Shown here: positions 31,481-40,500 of the stretch, one piece after another
How positions within the stretch are numbered: position 1 is the stretch's first letter
Layout: every line of letters starts with the position of its first letter
Assembly (NCBI GenBank): GCA_905221605.1
Contig: CAJNDS010002066.1
Span: 62,001-126,000 of the forward strand
Direction of reading: 5' to 3'
Length of the DNA stretch: 64,000 nucleotides
Source of the DNA: Symbiodinium natans
Taxonomy: Eukaryota; Sar; Dinophyceae; Suessiales; Symbiodiniaceae
The notes under the pieces: model-generated
What the model was told of the DNA's origin: nothing
The model's database searches: none
What the model saw: the letters and a program-made list of their open reading frames with translations, nothing else
Made by a program: the position numbers and the translations under genes

Positions 31481-32228
31481 GAACAACCTCTAAGCCCTTA
31501 ATCCCTAAACCCTAAACCCTAAACCCTAAACCCTAAACCCTAAACCCTATCTGAACGCCCCCCCCCCCCCCCCCCCCCAGTTGAGGGTTTAGGGTTTGGG
31601 GTTTAGGGTTAGGGTTTCGGCTACTTCAGGGATGAAAACACGCACAAGCCGAAGTCTCGAAGCTCCCCCTGACTTTCAACTTTCAGAACCTCATAAGGAA
31701 ACGGGGCATAAAGACCCAAATCCCCTCGTTGGCTGAGGGATGTTAGGGTTTAGGGTTTAGGGTTTTCGCGGGCTGAGGGTTGATTCAAGGCTTAATTGGG
31801 CTTGTTAGGTAGGCCATACTGAGTCCTTACGGAGCCTCATGAGAACCGAATTCGCCAACACCCCCTCCCATACAGGTAGCTCTCAACCGGGGACCCCCGT
31901 TTTTCATTTCCCCCCCCCCCCCCCCCCCCAAGAAAATGCTGGAATCCATATCATAGGAACCACCGAGAAAGGGCACCCCGATTTTCAGAAATCCCCGTAC
32001 GAACTTTGTTTGCGACTACAATCCGACTACTACAGGCGCTCATGACCAAGGGTTTAGGAATACCACTACCTGTAGCCTTGAAGTCAAGCACAGAGTTCGG
32101 GAAAGACACTCCCAAAAAACCCCAAGCTAAGCCTAGATCCCAGAGAAACCTAGGAAGAACGGGCCTCAAGCCCTAAAACCCAAACTTGAAAAAAGGGAAG
32201 CAAGTTCCCACTCTGAGTCCTGGCAGAA

Positions 32229-32420
32229 GTTGGGTTTGGGGTTTGGGGTTTGGGGTTTGGGGTTTGGGGTTTGGGGTTTGGGGTTTGGGGTTTGGGGTTT
32301 GGGGTTTGGGGTTTGGGGTTTGGGGTTTGGGGTTTGGGGTTTGGGGTTTGGGGGGGTTTGGGGTTTGGGGTTTGGGGTTTGGGGTTTGGGGTTTGGGGTT
32401 TGGGGTTTCGGGTTTAGGGA
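32229..32420. repeat. long (TTTGGGG)n array
   Basis: About 25 variant heptamers with one insertion near 32350. It translates as WGLGFGV repeats, which are not a protein. Confidence 0.95.
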
Positions 32421-32429
32421 ACCCTAGAC

Positions 32430-32549
32430 CACAAACTTCGGAAGTCCTTGCACCCGAGAGTCCAATCTGTTCTATCCGCGCTTGCTGCGCGATCACCAGC
32501 GAGTTGAGCTTGTCCCGTAGCCTGCCATTTTTGCGCAGGGGAGAGCAGG
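32430..32549 (-). CDS. candidate coiled-coil-like exon
   Basis: AAAG acceptor at 32550, then SPLRKNGRLRDKLNSLVIAQ and QARIEQIGLSGARTSEVCG. Leu/charged spacing suggests a helix or short coiled coil. A long TTTGGGG array is on its left. Confidence 0.55.
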
Positions 32550-32696
32550 CTTTCAAAGTCCTAAAACTAGAAGCCGTAAGCCTTATCATCCTTTAGGGTT
32601 TAGGGTTTAGGGTTTAGGGTTTAGGGTTTAGGGTTTAGGGTTTAGGGTTTAGGGTTTGGAGTTTAGGGTTTGGGGTTTAGGGTTTCGGGTTTAGGA

Positions 32697-32760
32697 CTGT
32701 CGGGGTGGCATCGCAGCGCCCTTCGCCGCTTCTGCGGAGGCTGGTTCGCATCCGGCTTAA
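32697..32760 (-). CDS. candidate basic exon
   Basis: Minus frame PDANQPPQKRRRALRCHPDS, with a KRRR cluster that could be a nuclear localisation signal. Short; tentative. Confidence 0.35.
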
Positions 32761-32792
32761 ACCCCTCAAGGCCCCAGGGGGCGTGAGGGACA

Positions 32793-32967
32793 ACTTGGAG
32801 GTTTCGTGATACCTACAACCCAGTTGCATCTGTACTTGGGTTTAGGCTTAGGGCTGAGGATTTCGGAGTTGGGGATTAGGGCAGCGCCTTACGTGCCCTA
32901 ACATGGTTCAGATTGGGTTATCAGTACACTTATACTTGGCTTCATGAGTACTCATGAGGCTCCAAGT
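32793..32967. mobile_element. family 1 element with telomeric-like insert
   Basis: Ends ACTTGGAGGTTTCGTGATAC and CTCATGAGGCTCCAAGT; TTTAGGC-type units interrupt the centre. Confidence 0.7.
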
Positions 32968-33179
32968 AAGGCGTCGGCTTGGGCGTGCGAGTGATACCAG
33001 GCATTAAGGCAGGAGTGTTGGGGGGTGAAGGGTTCAAGGCTTAGGGCTTGGGGCTTGGGGTTTAGTCAGACCTTAGTTCCAGGGTAGCCCTAAACCCTCA
33101 AAGGGCTTGGGGGTAAGGGTTCAAAATCGGGGCCTATTTAAGTTTCTATGAGCCTTAGGCTGAGCCTTCAGCCCTAACA

Positions 33180-33665
33180 CCGAAACCCTAAGCCCTGAAC
33201 CCGAAGCCCTAAGCCGTCAAACGCAGGGCCGTATAACCCTGAAGCCCTAAAGCCCCCGAAGCCCTAATCCCTAAGCCCGAAGGCATAAACCCGAAGCCCT
33301 GAAGCCCTAAACGCCAAACCCACACCCCTATGACCTTGCCCTGAAGCCCAAAGCCCTGAAGCCCGAAAGCCCCAACACCCTGAAGCCCTGAAGCCCTAGA
33401 GCCCCTAAGTCCTAAAGCCCGAAACCCTGAACCGCAAACACCTAAACCCTAAACCCCTGAACCCATAAACCCTGAACCCTAAACCCTTAAACCCTTAAAC
33501 CCTTAAACCCTTAAACCCGTAAACCCTAAACCACTAAACCCATCAACCCTGAAACCTCCAGTAACCCAAAACCTAAACCATCAACCCCAAAACCCTGAAA
33601 CCTCCAGTAACCCTAAACCCTAAACCCTAAAACCCGAAACCCTAAACCCTAAACCATTAAACCCT
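33180..33665. repeat. degenerate CCCTAAA/CCCTTAAA/CCCTGAAG block
   Basis: Nearly 500 bases of decayed C-rich telomeric units with short homogenised CCTTAAAC runs; no exon seen. Confidence 0.8.
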
Positions 33666-33667
33666 CC

Positions 33668-33767
33668 CCAAATGCCGCCAAGTCGACTCTTGGAAGTTTC
33701 GCCGCGCTTCTACGGCCGCATGCGTGTCGGCCTCCGTCATGTTCTTGAAGAGTGCAGTCCTCAGTAT
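33668..33767 (-). CDS. candidate exon, unknown protein
   Basis: Minus frame LRTALFKNMTEADTHAAVEA continues RRNFQESTWRHLG. CCCTAAA left, TTTAGGG array right. Confidence 0.55.
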
Positions 33768-33769
33768 AG

Positions 33770-33903
33770 TTTAGGGTTTAGGGTTTAGGGTTTAGGGTTT
33801 AGGGTTTAGGGTTTAGGGTTTAGGGTTTAGGGTTTAGGGTTTAGGGTTTAGGGTTTAGGGTTTAGGGTTTAGGGTTTAAGGTTTAGGGTTTAGGGTTGAC
33901 GGT

Positions 33904-33935
<32 letters not shown>

Positions 33936-34080
33936 GGTTTAGGGTTTAGGGTGGTTTAGGTTTTAGGGTTTAGGGTTTAGGGTTGAGGGTTTGGGGTTTG
34001 GGGTTTAGGGTTGAGGGTTGAGGGTTTGGGGTTTGGGGTTTAGGGTTTAGGGTTTGGGGTGGTTTAGGGTTTAGGGCCTA
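33770..34080. repeat. TTTAGGG array with TTGAGGG and TTTGGGG variants
   Basis: Over forty heptamers with variant blocks. Confidence 0.95.
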
Positions 34081-34133
34081 GGGAACCCCTACGACCCTAA
34101 CCCCTAAGCCCTAGGCGTGAAATGAGACGATCT

Positions 34134-34500
34134 ATACTTGGAGGTTCATGGTACTTCTACCAATTATAACTGTACTGATCAGGGTTTAGGGTTTAGGGTT
34201 TAGGGTTTAGGGTTACTGTACTTACTGCTAGTTAAACTGTGGTACAAGATCTAATAAATGCGCGTAAGCGCTCAACACAGAGCTGCGGCAGGAGCACATG
34301 CCTCGGGCACGCCTGCGTCTGAGCGCGGCACAGAACCAGCCTACCACTACATACTGTACTTACAACTCTACTTATAACCATATTAGGGCACTTAAGGGGC
34401 TTATATAAGTGGGTTATATAAGTACAGTTATAACTGGGCTATATCCCTAGACCCTAAACCCTAAACCCAAAACCCTTGTAATTGGGTTGATGAGTACCAA
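34134..34500. mobile_element. two family 1 copies, one with a telomeric insert
   Basis: The left copy (34134-34245) is interrupted at ACTGTACT by TTTAGGG units, with ACTGTACT repeated on both sides (34169-34176, 34215-34222). The right copy is 34347-34500. Confidence 0.7.
34252..34345 (-). CDS. candidate exon between two element copies
   Basis: Minus frame GSVPRSDAGVPEACAPAAAL lies between family 1 inverted-repeat copies at 34134-34245 and 34347-34500, as expected if both are introns. Confidence 0.35.
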
Positions 34501-34531
34501 GGGTTGCCCAGTGCATCAAGCCCAGTGCATC

Positions 34532-34568
34532 AAACGTCGGGCGCAGGAGATGGTTCCCAGGTAGGATC
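34532..34568 (-). CDS. candidate very small exon
   Basis: CAGAG acceptor, DPTWEPSPAPD, then a GT donor. Confidence 0.3.
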
Positions 34569-34802
34569 CTCTGTGCAATTTTTTCTAAACCCTAAACCCT
34601 AAGCCCGATAACCCTAAACCCTAAACCCTTACCCCTAAACCGCTTGAAAAGGAGTTGCAGAGCCGGGAGGTAGAGGGAAAAAGCCTTGGGGTTTAAGGAT
34701 TTCGGGAATACCTGCAGCTCTTTAGGGTTTAGGGTTTAGGGTTACTGGAGGTTTGGGTTTTTAGGGCATATTTAGCCCTGAACCCCAAACCCGCCACTTC
34801 TC

Positions 34803-34872
34803 TTAAGCCATGCTGCCACAGTGTGACGAGGGCTGTGCGCATGCCTGAATCACGAGCTGATGGTACTCTTCG
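34803..34872 (-). CDS. candidate terminal exon
   Basis: Minus frame EEYHQLVIQACAQPSSHCGS ending MA and TAA at 34803. Could be the 3' coding exon of the gene whose earlier exons lie at 36.2-37.3 kb. Confidence 0.45.
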
Positions 34873-35254
34873 GGTTAATGTTTAGGGTTCAGGGTTTAGG
34901 GCTGGGACTGCTTCAGGAGGCAAGTTCGCAGAGAGGGTAGTACGGGATCAAGAAGTATTCGATGGAAAAGACTCACCCGAAACAGCCTGCCAATTTTGGG
35001 AAACACATAATAAGGCCTTTTGAGGGGCCCTTAGGGGTAGTTTAGGGGTTCCTTACAGGCTACTTAAGTATGGAGGGACTGTAAAAGGTATATATGGGGG
35101 GGGCTTTATAGGAGAGTAAGATGAAGGGTCCCTGCTTGGGGTCCCCCCTTAAACCCCTTAATGTGTAGCTCGAGGGCTCTGGGCACGCTATCGTACTCAC
35201 ACCGCAAGACCGGCGCAGCCCCAAAAAAAAGCAACCCTGTTCATGGGTACTTAT

Positions 35255-35352
35255 CACCACAGTTGTCAGTCTACTTAGAACTTACTTAGAGGCCTTGGGG
35301 GGCTTATAAGTAGAGCTATCATTAGGGCTATAAGTACCATGAATCTCCAAGC
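35255..35352. mobile_element. family 1 element
   Basis: Internal TACTTAGAACTTACTTAGAG and right end AGTACCATGAATCTCCAAGC. Confidence 0.65.
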
Positions 35353-35537
35353 TTCAAGGGGTGAAGACTCGTGCCTAAACCCTAAACCCTAACCCCTAAA
35401 CCCTAAAAGGTTTAGGGTTTAGGGTTCAGCTTCCCTTAAGAATCCCTAGTATGGCCCTTGTAGATATTCTCTCAGAGATCGTAAACAAGGGTCCCCAAAC
35501 CCAGGAGTACGACCTTAGGGGTTCGAGGTAGAGTCCT

Positions 35538-35622
35538 ATCCACGGAGCCCAATACCCCTGAACTAGGGAATGTGTCTTTAACCATACAGCGCAGTTGAAG
35601 CTAAGGGAATGGGCTGGCTCTT
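35538..35622. mobile_element. family 4 element, inverted
   Basis: Starts CGGAGCCCAATACCCCTGAA and ends AATGGGCTGGCTCTTTGG. Confidence 0.6.
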
Positions 35623-35994
35623 TGGTAAACCCGAACCACCGAATCCCCAGACCCTGAACCCTAAACCCGAAATAACCCTAAACCCTAAACGCTAAACCCG
35701 AAACCCTAAACACTAAATAACCCTAAACCCTAAACCCCAAACCCTAAACACTGAATCCCCTGAATCCCTGACACCTAGATCAACCCAAAGCCGCCTGACA
35801 CGAACCACGAAGGCCCCCTAAGGGCGTTGAAGTTTAGGGTTTAGGGTCTAGGGTCTAGGGGTTTAGGGTTTAGGGTTTAGGGTTTAGGATTTAGGGCCCT
35901 AAACCCTAAACCTTGAACCCTGCAACGAGTTTTTCGATCCCCGTCCTTGAACCCTCACCATGGCATTAGGCTTCCCCAAGCCATACTAACAATT

Positions 35995-36075
35995 ATGGTC
36001 CGTTTTGGGGTACCCTGCATAGGAGGGGCCGCCTTGCAATAAGGACCCCAAAGGGGACCCTATTTTCGAGAAGTG
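35995..36075. mobile_element. family 8 element
   Basis: TTGGGGTACCCTGCATAGGA and GGGGACCCTATTTTCGAGAA. Confidence 0.55.
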
Positions 36076-36084
36076 ACCATATAT

Positions 36085-36350
36085 CTGAAGCTATATAGAT
36101 ATATGTACATATCTATATATATATATGTATATATATATATATGTTTTGGGGGAGTTTTGGGGAGGGATGGTACTTCGGGGCAGGATTGGGCTTCGGTTGG
36201 AGCTGGGTCGGGAGTTTGCAGGGCTAGCCATGAAGGTTACAACCTCAAATACATACATATATATATATATATATATAATGTATATATATATATATATATA
36301 CACATACATATGCATACATACAGACATACATACATACATACACTATGTAT
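36085..36350. repeat. TA/ATAC microsatellites
   Basis: Two (TA)n blocks and an ACATACAT block around the candidate exon at 36150-36245. Confidence 0.9.
36150..36245 (-). CDS. candidate exon between TA microsatellites
   Basis: Minus frame VVTFMASPANSRPSSNRSPI; the plus frame is also open. Sits between two (TA)n blocks. Confidence 0.3.
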
Positions 36351-36389
36351 ATATGAATATGACATGTGATCTGCATATAAAGACAAGTC

Positions 36390-36510
36390 CGACGATGCAA
36401 TTCGAGGCAGCTTTGGCTTTTCTCGCCAACGCGCGTAAGTGCGTGCCCGCCCGAGCGCAAGCGGATCCCAATCAGAAACTGTTGCGAGCCCGCCCCGGGT
36501 TTGAGGGCTT
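36390..36510 (-). CDS. candidate exon, unknown protein
   Basis: Minus frame DWDPLALGRARTYARWREKP continues KLPRIASSDLSLYADH. Confidence 0.45.
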
Positions 36511-36734
36511 TGGGTTCTAGGTTCTCGCATGTGGGTGGAGGGTTTTATGGGGTAAAAGGCGTTTTTGGGGTTCATAGCCTAACCCTTGTACCCCCAAGAG
36601 AGCCTAAACCCTAAACCCTACACCCACAACCCTCAAACCCGAAACCCTAAACCTACACCCTGAAGGAATCACTTTCAGACGTCCCTTGCCAGGTTATAGC
36701 CATTTTTTTCAGGGGCATCCCTCTAGAGTTGGAG

Positions 36735-36859
36735 GAATCTTCCTTCAATGAGGCGGGATGGAGCTCCCCAGGTTCCGAATCCTCTTCGTCAAGCAGCCGG
36801 ACAACATCAGCCGCACATGCCCCACCGTCCGCTTTGCAACAGCCGCACTTCAGCAGATC
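36735..36859 (-). CDS. candidate exon, Cys cluster then acidic
   Basis: CCCAG acceptor at 36860, then LLKCGCCKADGGACAADVVR and LLDEEDSEPGELHPASL. The Cys cluster could bind metal, but no known finger pattern is complete. Other frames are open, so strand rests on the acceptor and composition. Confidence 0.45.
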
Positions 36860-36931
36860 CTGGGTAGGGCAAGTACATGGCGCGTTGGACTACTGCGCCT
36901 TCCAGGAGTCACTGGCCATGTCTGGGAATTC

Positions 36932-37300
36932 AGCAAAGCACATCCGCACCCGGAGCAGCCAGACAAGCAGAATGAAGAGTATGGTGCTCCCAGAATGCCT
37001 TGGCCATTGGAGCTGCCCAACATTGCGACCCGTCCGACGTGGGGCCAAGCATCATCAAGCGAGTAGCAACCCACCGGGCTTTCGATGGCTTTTTTCCTCC
37101 AGAGCTGCCAAAGTGCCTCCCGTCGATCTCTTGGGTCGTTGATTCGTTGAGAAGGTTCGGAACAATACTCTTGCACGTTGCACGCCCGCGAGCCGCAAGA
37201 AACCAGGAGGCGGCCATGACTATGGTCCACGGCCACGTTAAGAGCAAGTGCACGTGGTCATCTGGCCATCTGCGAAGAGCACCAGCGGCCACTTGGCGCA
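36932..37300 (-). CDS. candidate long exon, frame uncertain
   Basis: A 370-base repeat-free stretch open in minus frames for over 100 codons; the preferred frame includes SIVPNLLNESTTQEIDGRHF and GSQCWAAPMAKAFWEHHTLH. It follows the end of the ankyrin gene and may begin the next gene. Plus-strand frames are open as well. Confidence 0.35.
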
Positions 37301-37349
37301 GTACTCCCTGGGATCCTTTCTTGGAGGCTCACGGAACTCATTCGCCCAA

Positions 37350-37452
37350 TGTTTTACTGCACTTGTCACCCAATTATAAACATGTTAGGGCACTTAAGAG
37401 GCTTGCAAGTGGATGATAAGACTGGGTTATGAGTACCATGAACCTCCAAGTG
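37350..37452. mobile_element. family 1 element remnant
   Basis: Right end GAGTACCATGAACCTCCAAG and internal GTTAGGGCACTTAAGAGGCT. Confidence 0.7.
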
Positions 37453-37506
37453 TGTACATCCTAAACCCTGAACCCTGAACCCTAAACCCCAAATACCCCG
37501 AAAACC

Positions 37507-40500
37507 CTAAACCCTCGGATCCTTGTGTGCAGCCTCGGCAAGCAGTTGGGCAACTTCCTCGAAGCCGTGTTGCCTTGCCTTAGCTGCCTTCTGCCAGGGC
37601 TTGGTTTGGGGTTTAGAACTCAGATTTAGGGTTTGGGGTTTAGGGTTTAGCTCGCAAAGGAAACTGCAACAAGCGACGCGGAATGCCTGATTCTCCCCTA
37701 AACCCCACATAAAAGCCTACAAACCCTACTACAAAGCCCACAAAAACTCCACTACAAGCCTCACCCTAACTAGTCCCTAAACCCTCAGCGCCCTAAATCC
37801 GAAACCCTAAGCCCGAAACCCTTAAAACCCAGAACCCAAAAACCCCAAACCCTACAAACCCAAAACCCAAAACCCTAAAGCCTCAGTTCCACGATGCCAT
37901 TTGCAGGGGCCGGTGGCCGTGCTTGTCACCTCTGGGGGGTCTCCTTGGACCCTTAATAAGGATCCCTTAAGGGAATATAAGGGCCATGTTAGGAGTACAT
38001 GAAGGGGAACCTTCGGGGGTACAACCTTAGGGGTACCCTAAACCCTAAACCCTAAACCCTAAACCCTAAACCCTAAACCCTAAACCCTAAACCCTAAACC
38101 CTAAACCCTAAACCCTAAACCCTAAACACAACCTTAAGGGTGCGAGTCTGAATCCCTTGAACCTCGGCGTGGGTCTGCGCCGGCCGCAAGTAGGAGGCGC
38201 ACGGCTTCCAGGTGGCCGTTCCTTTTTCAGGGCTTTTGGGAAGTTTGGGGTGTAGGGTTTAGGGTTTAGGGCTCGGGTTTAGGGTTTAGGGGTTTAGGGT
38301 TTAGGGTTTAGGGCTTAGGGTTTAGGGTTTAGGGTTTAGGGTTTAGAGTTTAGGGTTTAGGGTTTAGGGTTTAGGGTTTAGGGTTTAGGGTTTAGGGTTT
38401 AGGGTTTAGGGTTTAGGATTTAGGGTTTAGGGTTTAAGAAGCTTCGGCTCTAGGAAGTTTAGGGCTTAGGAAGTTTGGGGTTTAGGTTGTTCGGGCTTGG
38501 CTTCTGTGCTTATTCTGGGGGTTGGGCACTGAACTCGTCACCAGGTCTGCTGGCTCACGAAAACCCCTAAACCCTAAACCCTAAACCCTAAACCCTAAAC
38601 CCTAAACCCTAAACCCTAAACCCTAAACCCTAAACCCCCAAGAGCCCTAGAGTGCCTGGAGGCCGCGAAGAGGGGCGACTCGCCAGCAGCATTGACCCGA
38701 TCCTTTCCAGGGTTTAGGGTTTAGGGTTTAGGATTTAGGGTTTAGGGTTTGGGTTTAGGGTTTAGGGTTTAGGGTTTAGGGTTTAGGGCTACTTCCCCCC
38801 CCTTGGTTCTCCCCCACAATTAAGGCTATTAAGTTATAAATAGCCCTAAGCCCTAAGCCCTAAACCCTAAGCCCTAAGCCCTAAGCCCTAAGCCCTAAAC
38901 CCTAAACCCTAAACCAGTATAGAGGGGGGTAGTAGGGAAACCCGTGCGATCCTTTCCAGCACCATGTTCCAAGAGCAGCTCAAGCATCTCCGCGCGGCCG
39001 CTGCGAGCAGCATCCCACCTTACTAAACCCTAAACCCTAAGCCCCAAACCCTAAACCCCAAACCCCAAACCCCAAACCCGAAGGATCCAGGGTGTTAAGG
39101 CTTCAGGGTTCAGGGTTTTTTCCGGGTTCAGGTAAGTTTAGGGGTTTATTCAGGTTTCCCCCCCCCCCCCATTAGACACGCAACCCTAAACCCTAAAACC
39201 TAAACCCTAAACACGAAACCCTAAACCCTGCTTACCTGCTAGCCTGGCCACAAAGGCGTCTCGCCGAGGGCATTACTCTCGTCCGCGTCGGCCTGGAAGA
39301 GAAGCAGCAAACGGGCTGCGTCCGCCGAGCCACGCTCCTGCCAGGGCCCGCAGCCTAGGGCTTTTAGGGTTTAGGGTTAGTTTCTAGGGTTTAGGGTTTA
39401 GGGTTCAGGGTTTGGGTCTTAGGTTGTAGGTACCAGTACCACCCCTCCTCTAAACCCTCTAAACCCTACCCCCCCCCCCCCCGCCCCCTGTCACTTGCAA
39501 CCCGCAAGCTCCGACGCAGCGCGCAGAGGCGTGTCGCCGCGGTTGTTGGGCAAGTTTGGGTCCGCCCAGGCCTGTAGGTGTAGGGTCTAGGGTTTAGGGT
39601 TTAGGGTTTAGGGTTTAGGGTTTAGGGTTTAGGGTTTAGGGTTTAGGGTTTAGGGTTTAGGGTTTAGGGTTTAGGGTTTAGGGTTTAGGGTTTAGGGTGA
39701 GAATCTACAGGGGTGATGTCCACTGGGGTTTTCAGGTCTAAGGGGTTGGGGGGTGTATGAGTTAAGTTCCGAGACTGAACCCGAATTCAAACTCGGGACT
39801 CTAAAGCCTAAACTAACCCTAAACCCTAAACCCTAACCCCTAAACCCTAAACCCTAAATCCTAAACCCTAAACCCCTTCTGAACCCTTCCAGGGAGGGAG
39901 GGTTCAAGTTCTCCCTTCGCCCCCAGCTTCCCATAACACTCCAACCCTAAACCCCAAATTCTGAACCCCAAGCCCCTACACCCTAAACCCTAAACTCCAA
40001 ACCTCCCCCCCCTGCCTCCAACAGCATGCGCATGCAGAGAATCAGATCATGGTGGGCGGCCACCTGGGTAGCCAAGGGTTGAGGGTTTACGGTTGAGGGT
40101 GTAGGGTTTAGGGTACAGCCGGGGTGCTGTACAACTTTGCGGTTGGTTACTTCACAAGGGAACCTAGAACCCAAAAAAATGGCGAACGGGCACTATACCA
40201 GGCCACCAAGCCACCCATAGAGGAGTGTCGCCCACAGCGTTGCCCTTGTCCTAAACCCTAAATCCTGAACCTTAAACCCTAAACTCAAACCCTAAACCCT
40301 GACTCCTTCTTGAGGGCTCAAAGCCTGGGGGGCAAAGCCTACTTGGAGGTTCATGCGTACTTGTAACCACCGTGATAAGTCTACTTAGAACCTACTTGGG
40401 GGACTTCGGGGGCTTACAAGTACACTTACTATTAGGGTTACCCTAACCCTAAACCCTAAACCCTAAAGAGTACCCTGAACCTCCAAGTAAACCCAGGCGA

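Noticed and set aside
32186-32596. Long open frame encoding WGLGFGV repeats
   Set aside because: Pure translation of the TTTGGGG array; only the part at 32430-32549 on the minus strand looks coding.
36073-36460. Tyr/Ile-rich open frames
   Set aside because: Translations of TA microsatellites.
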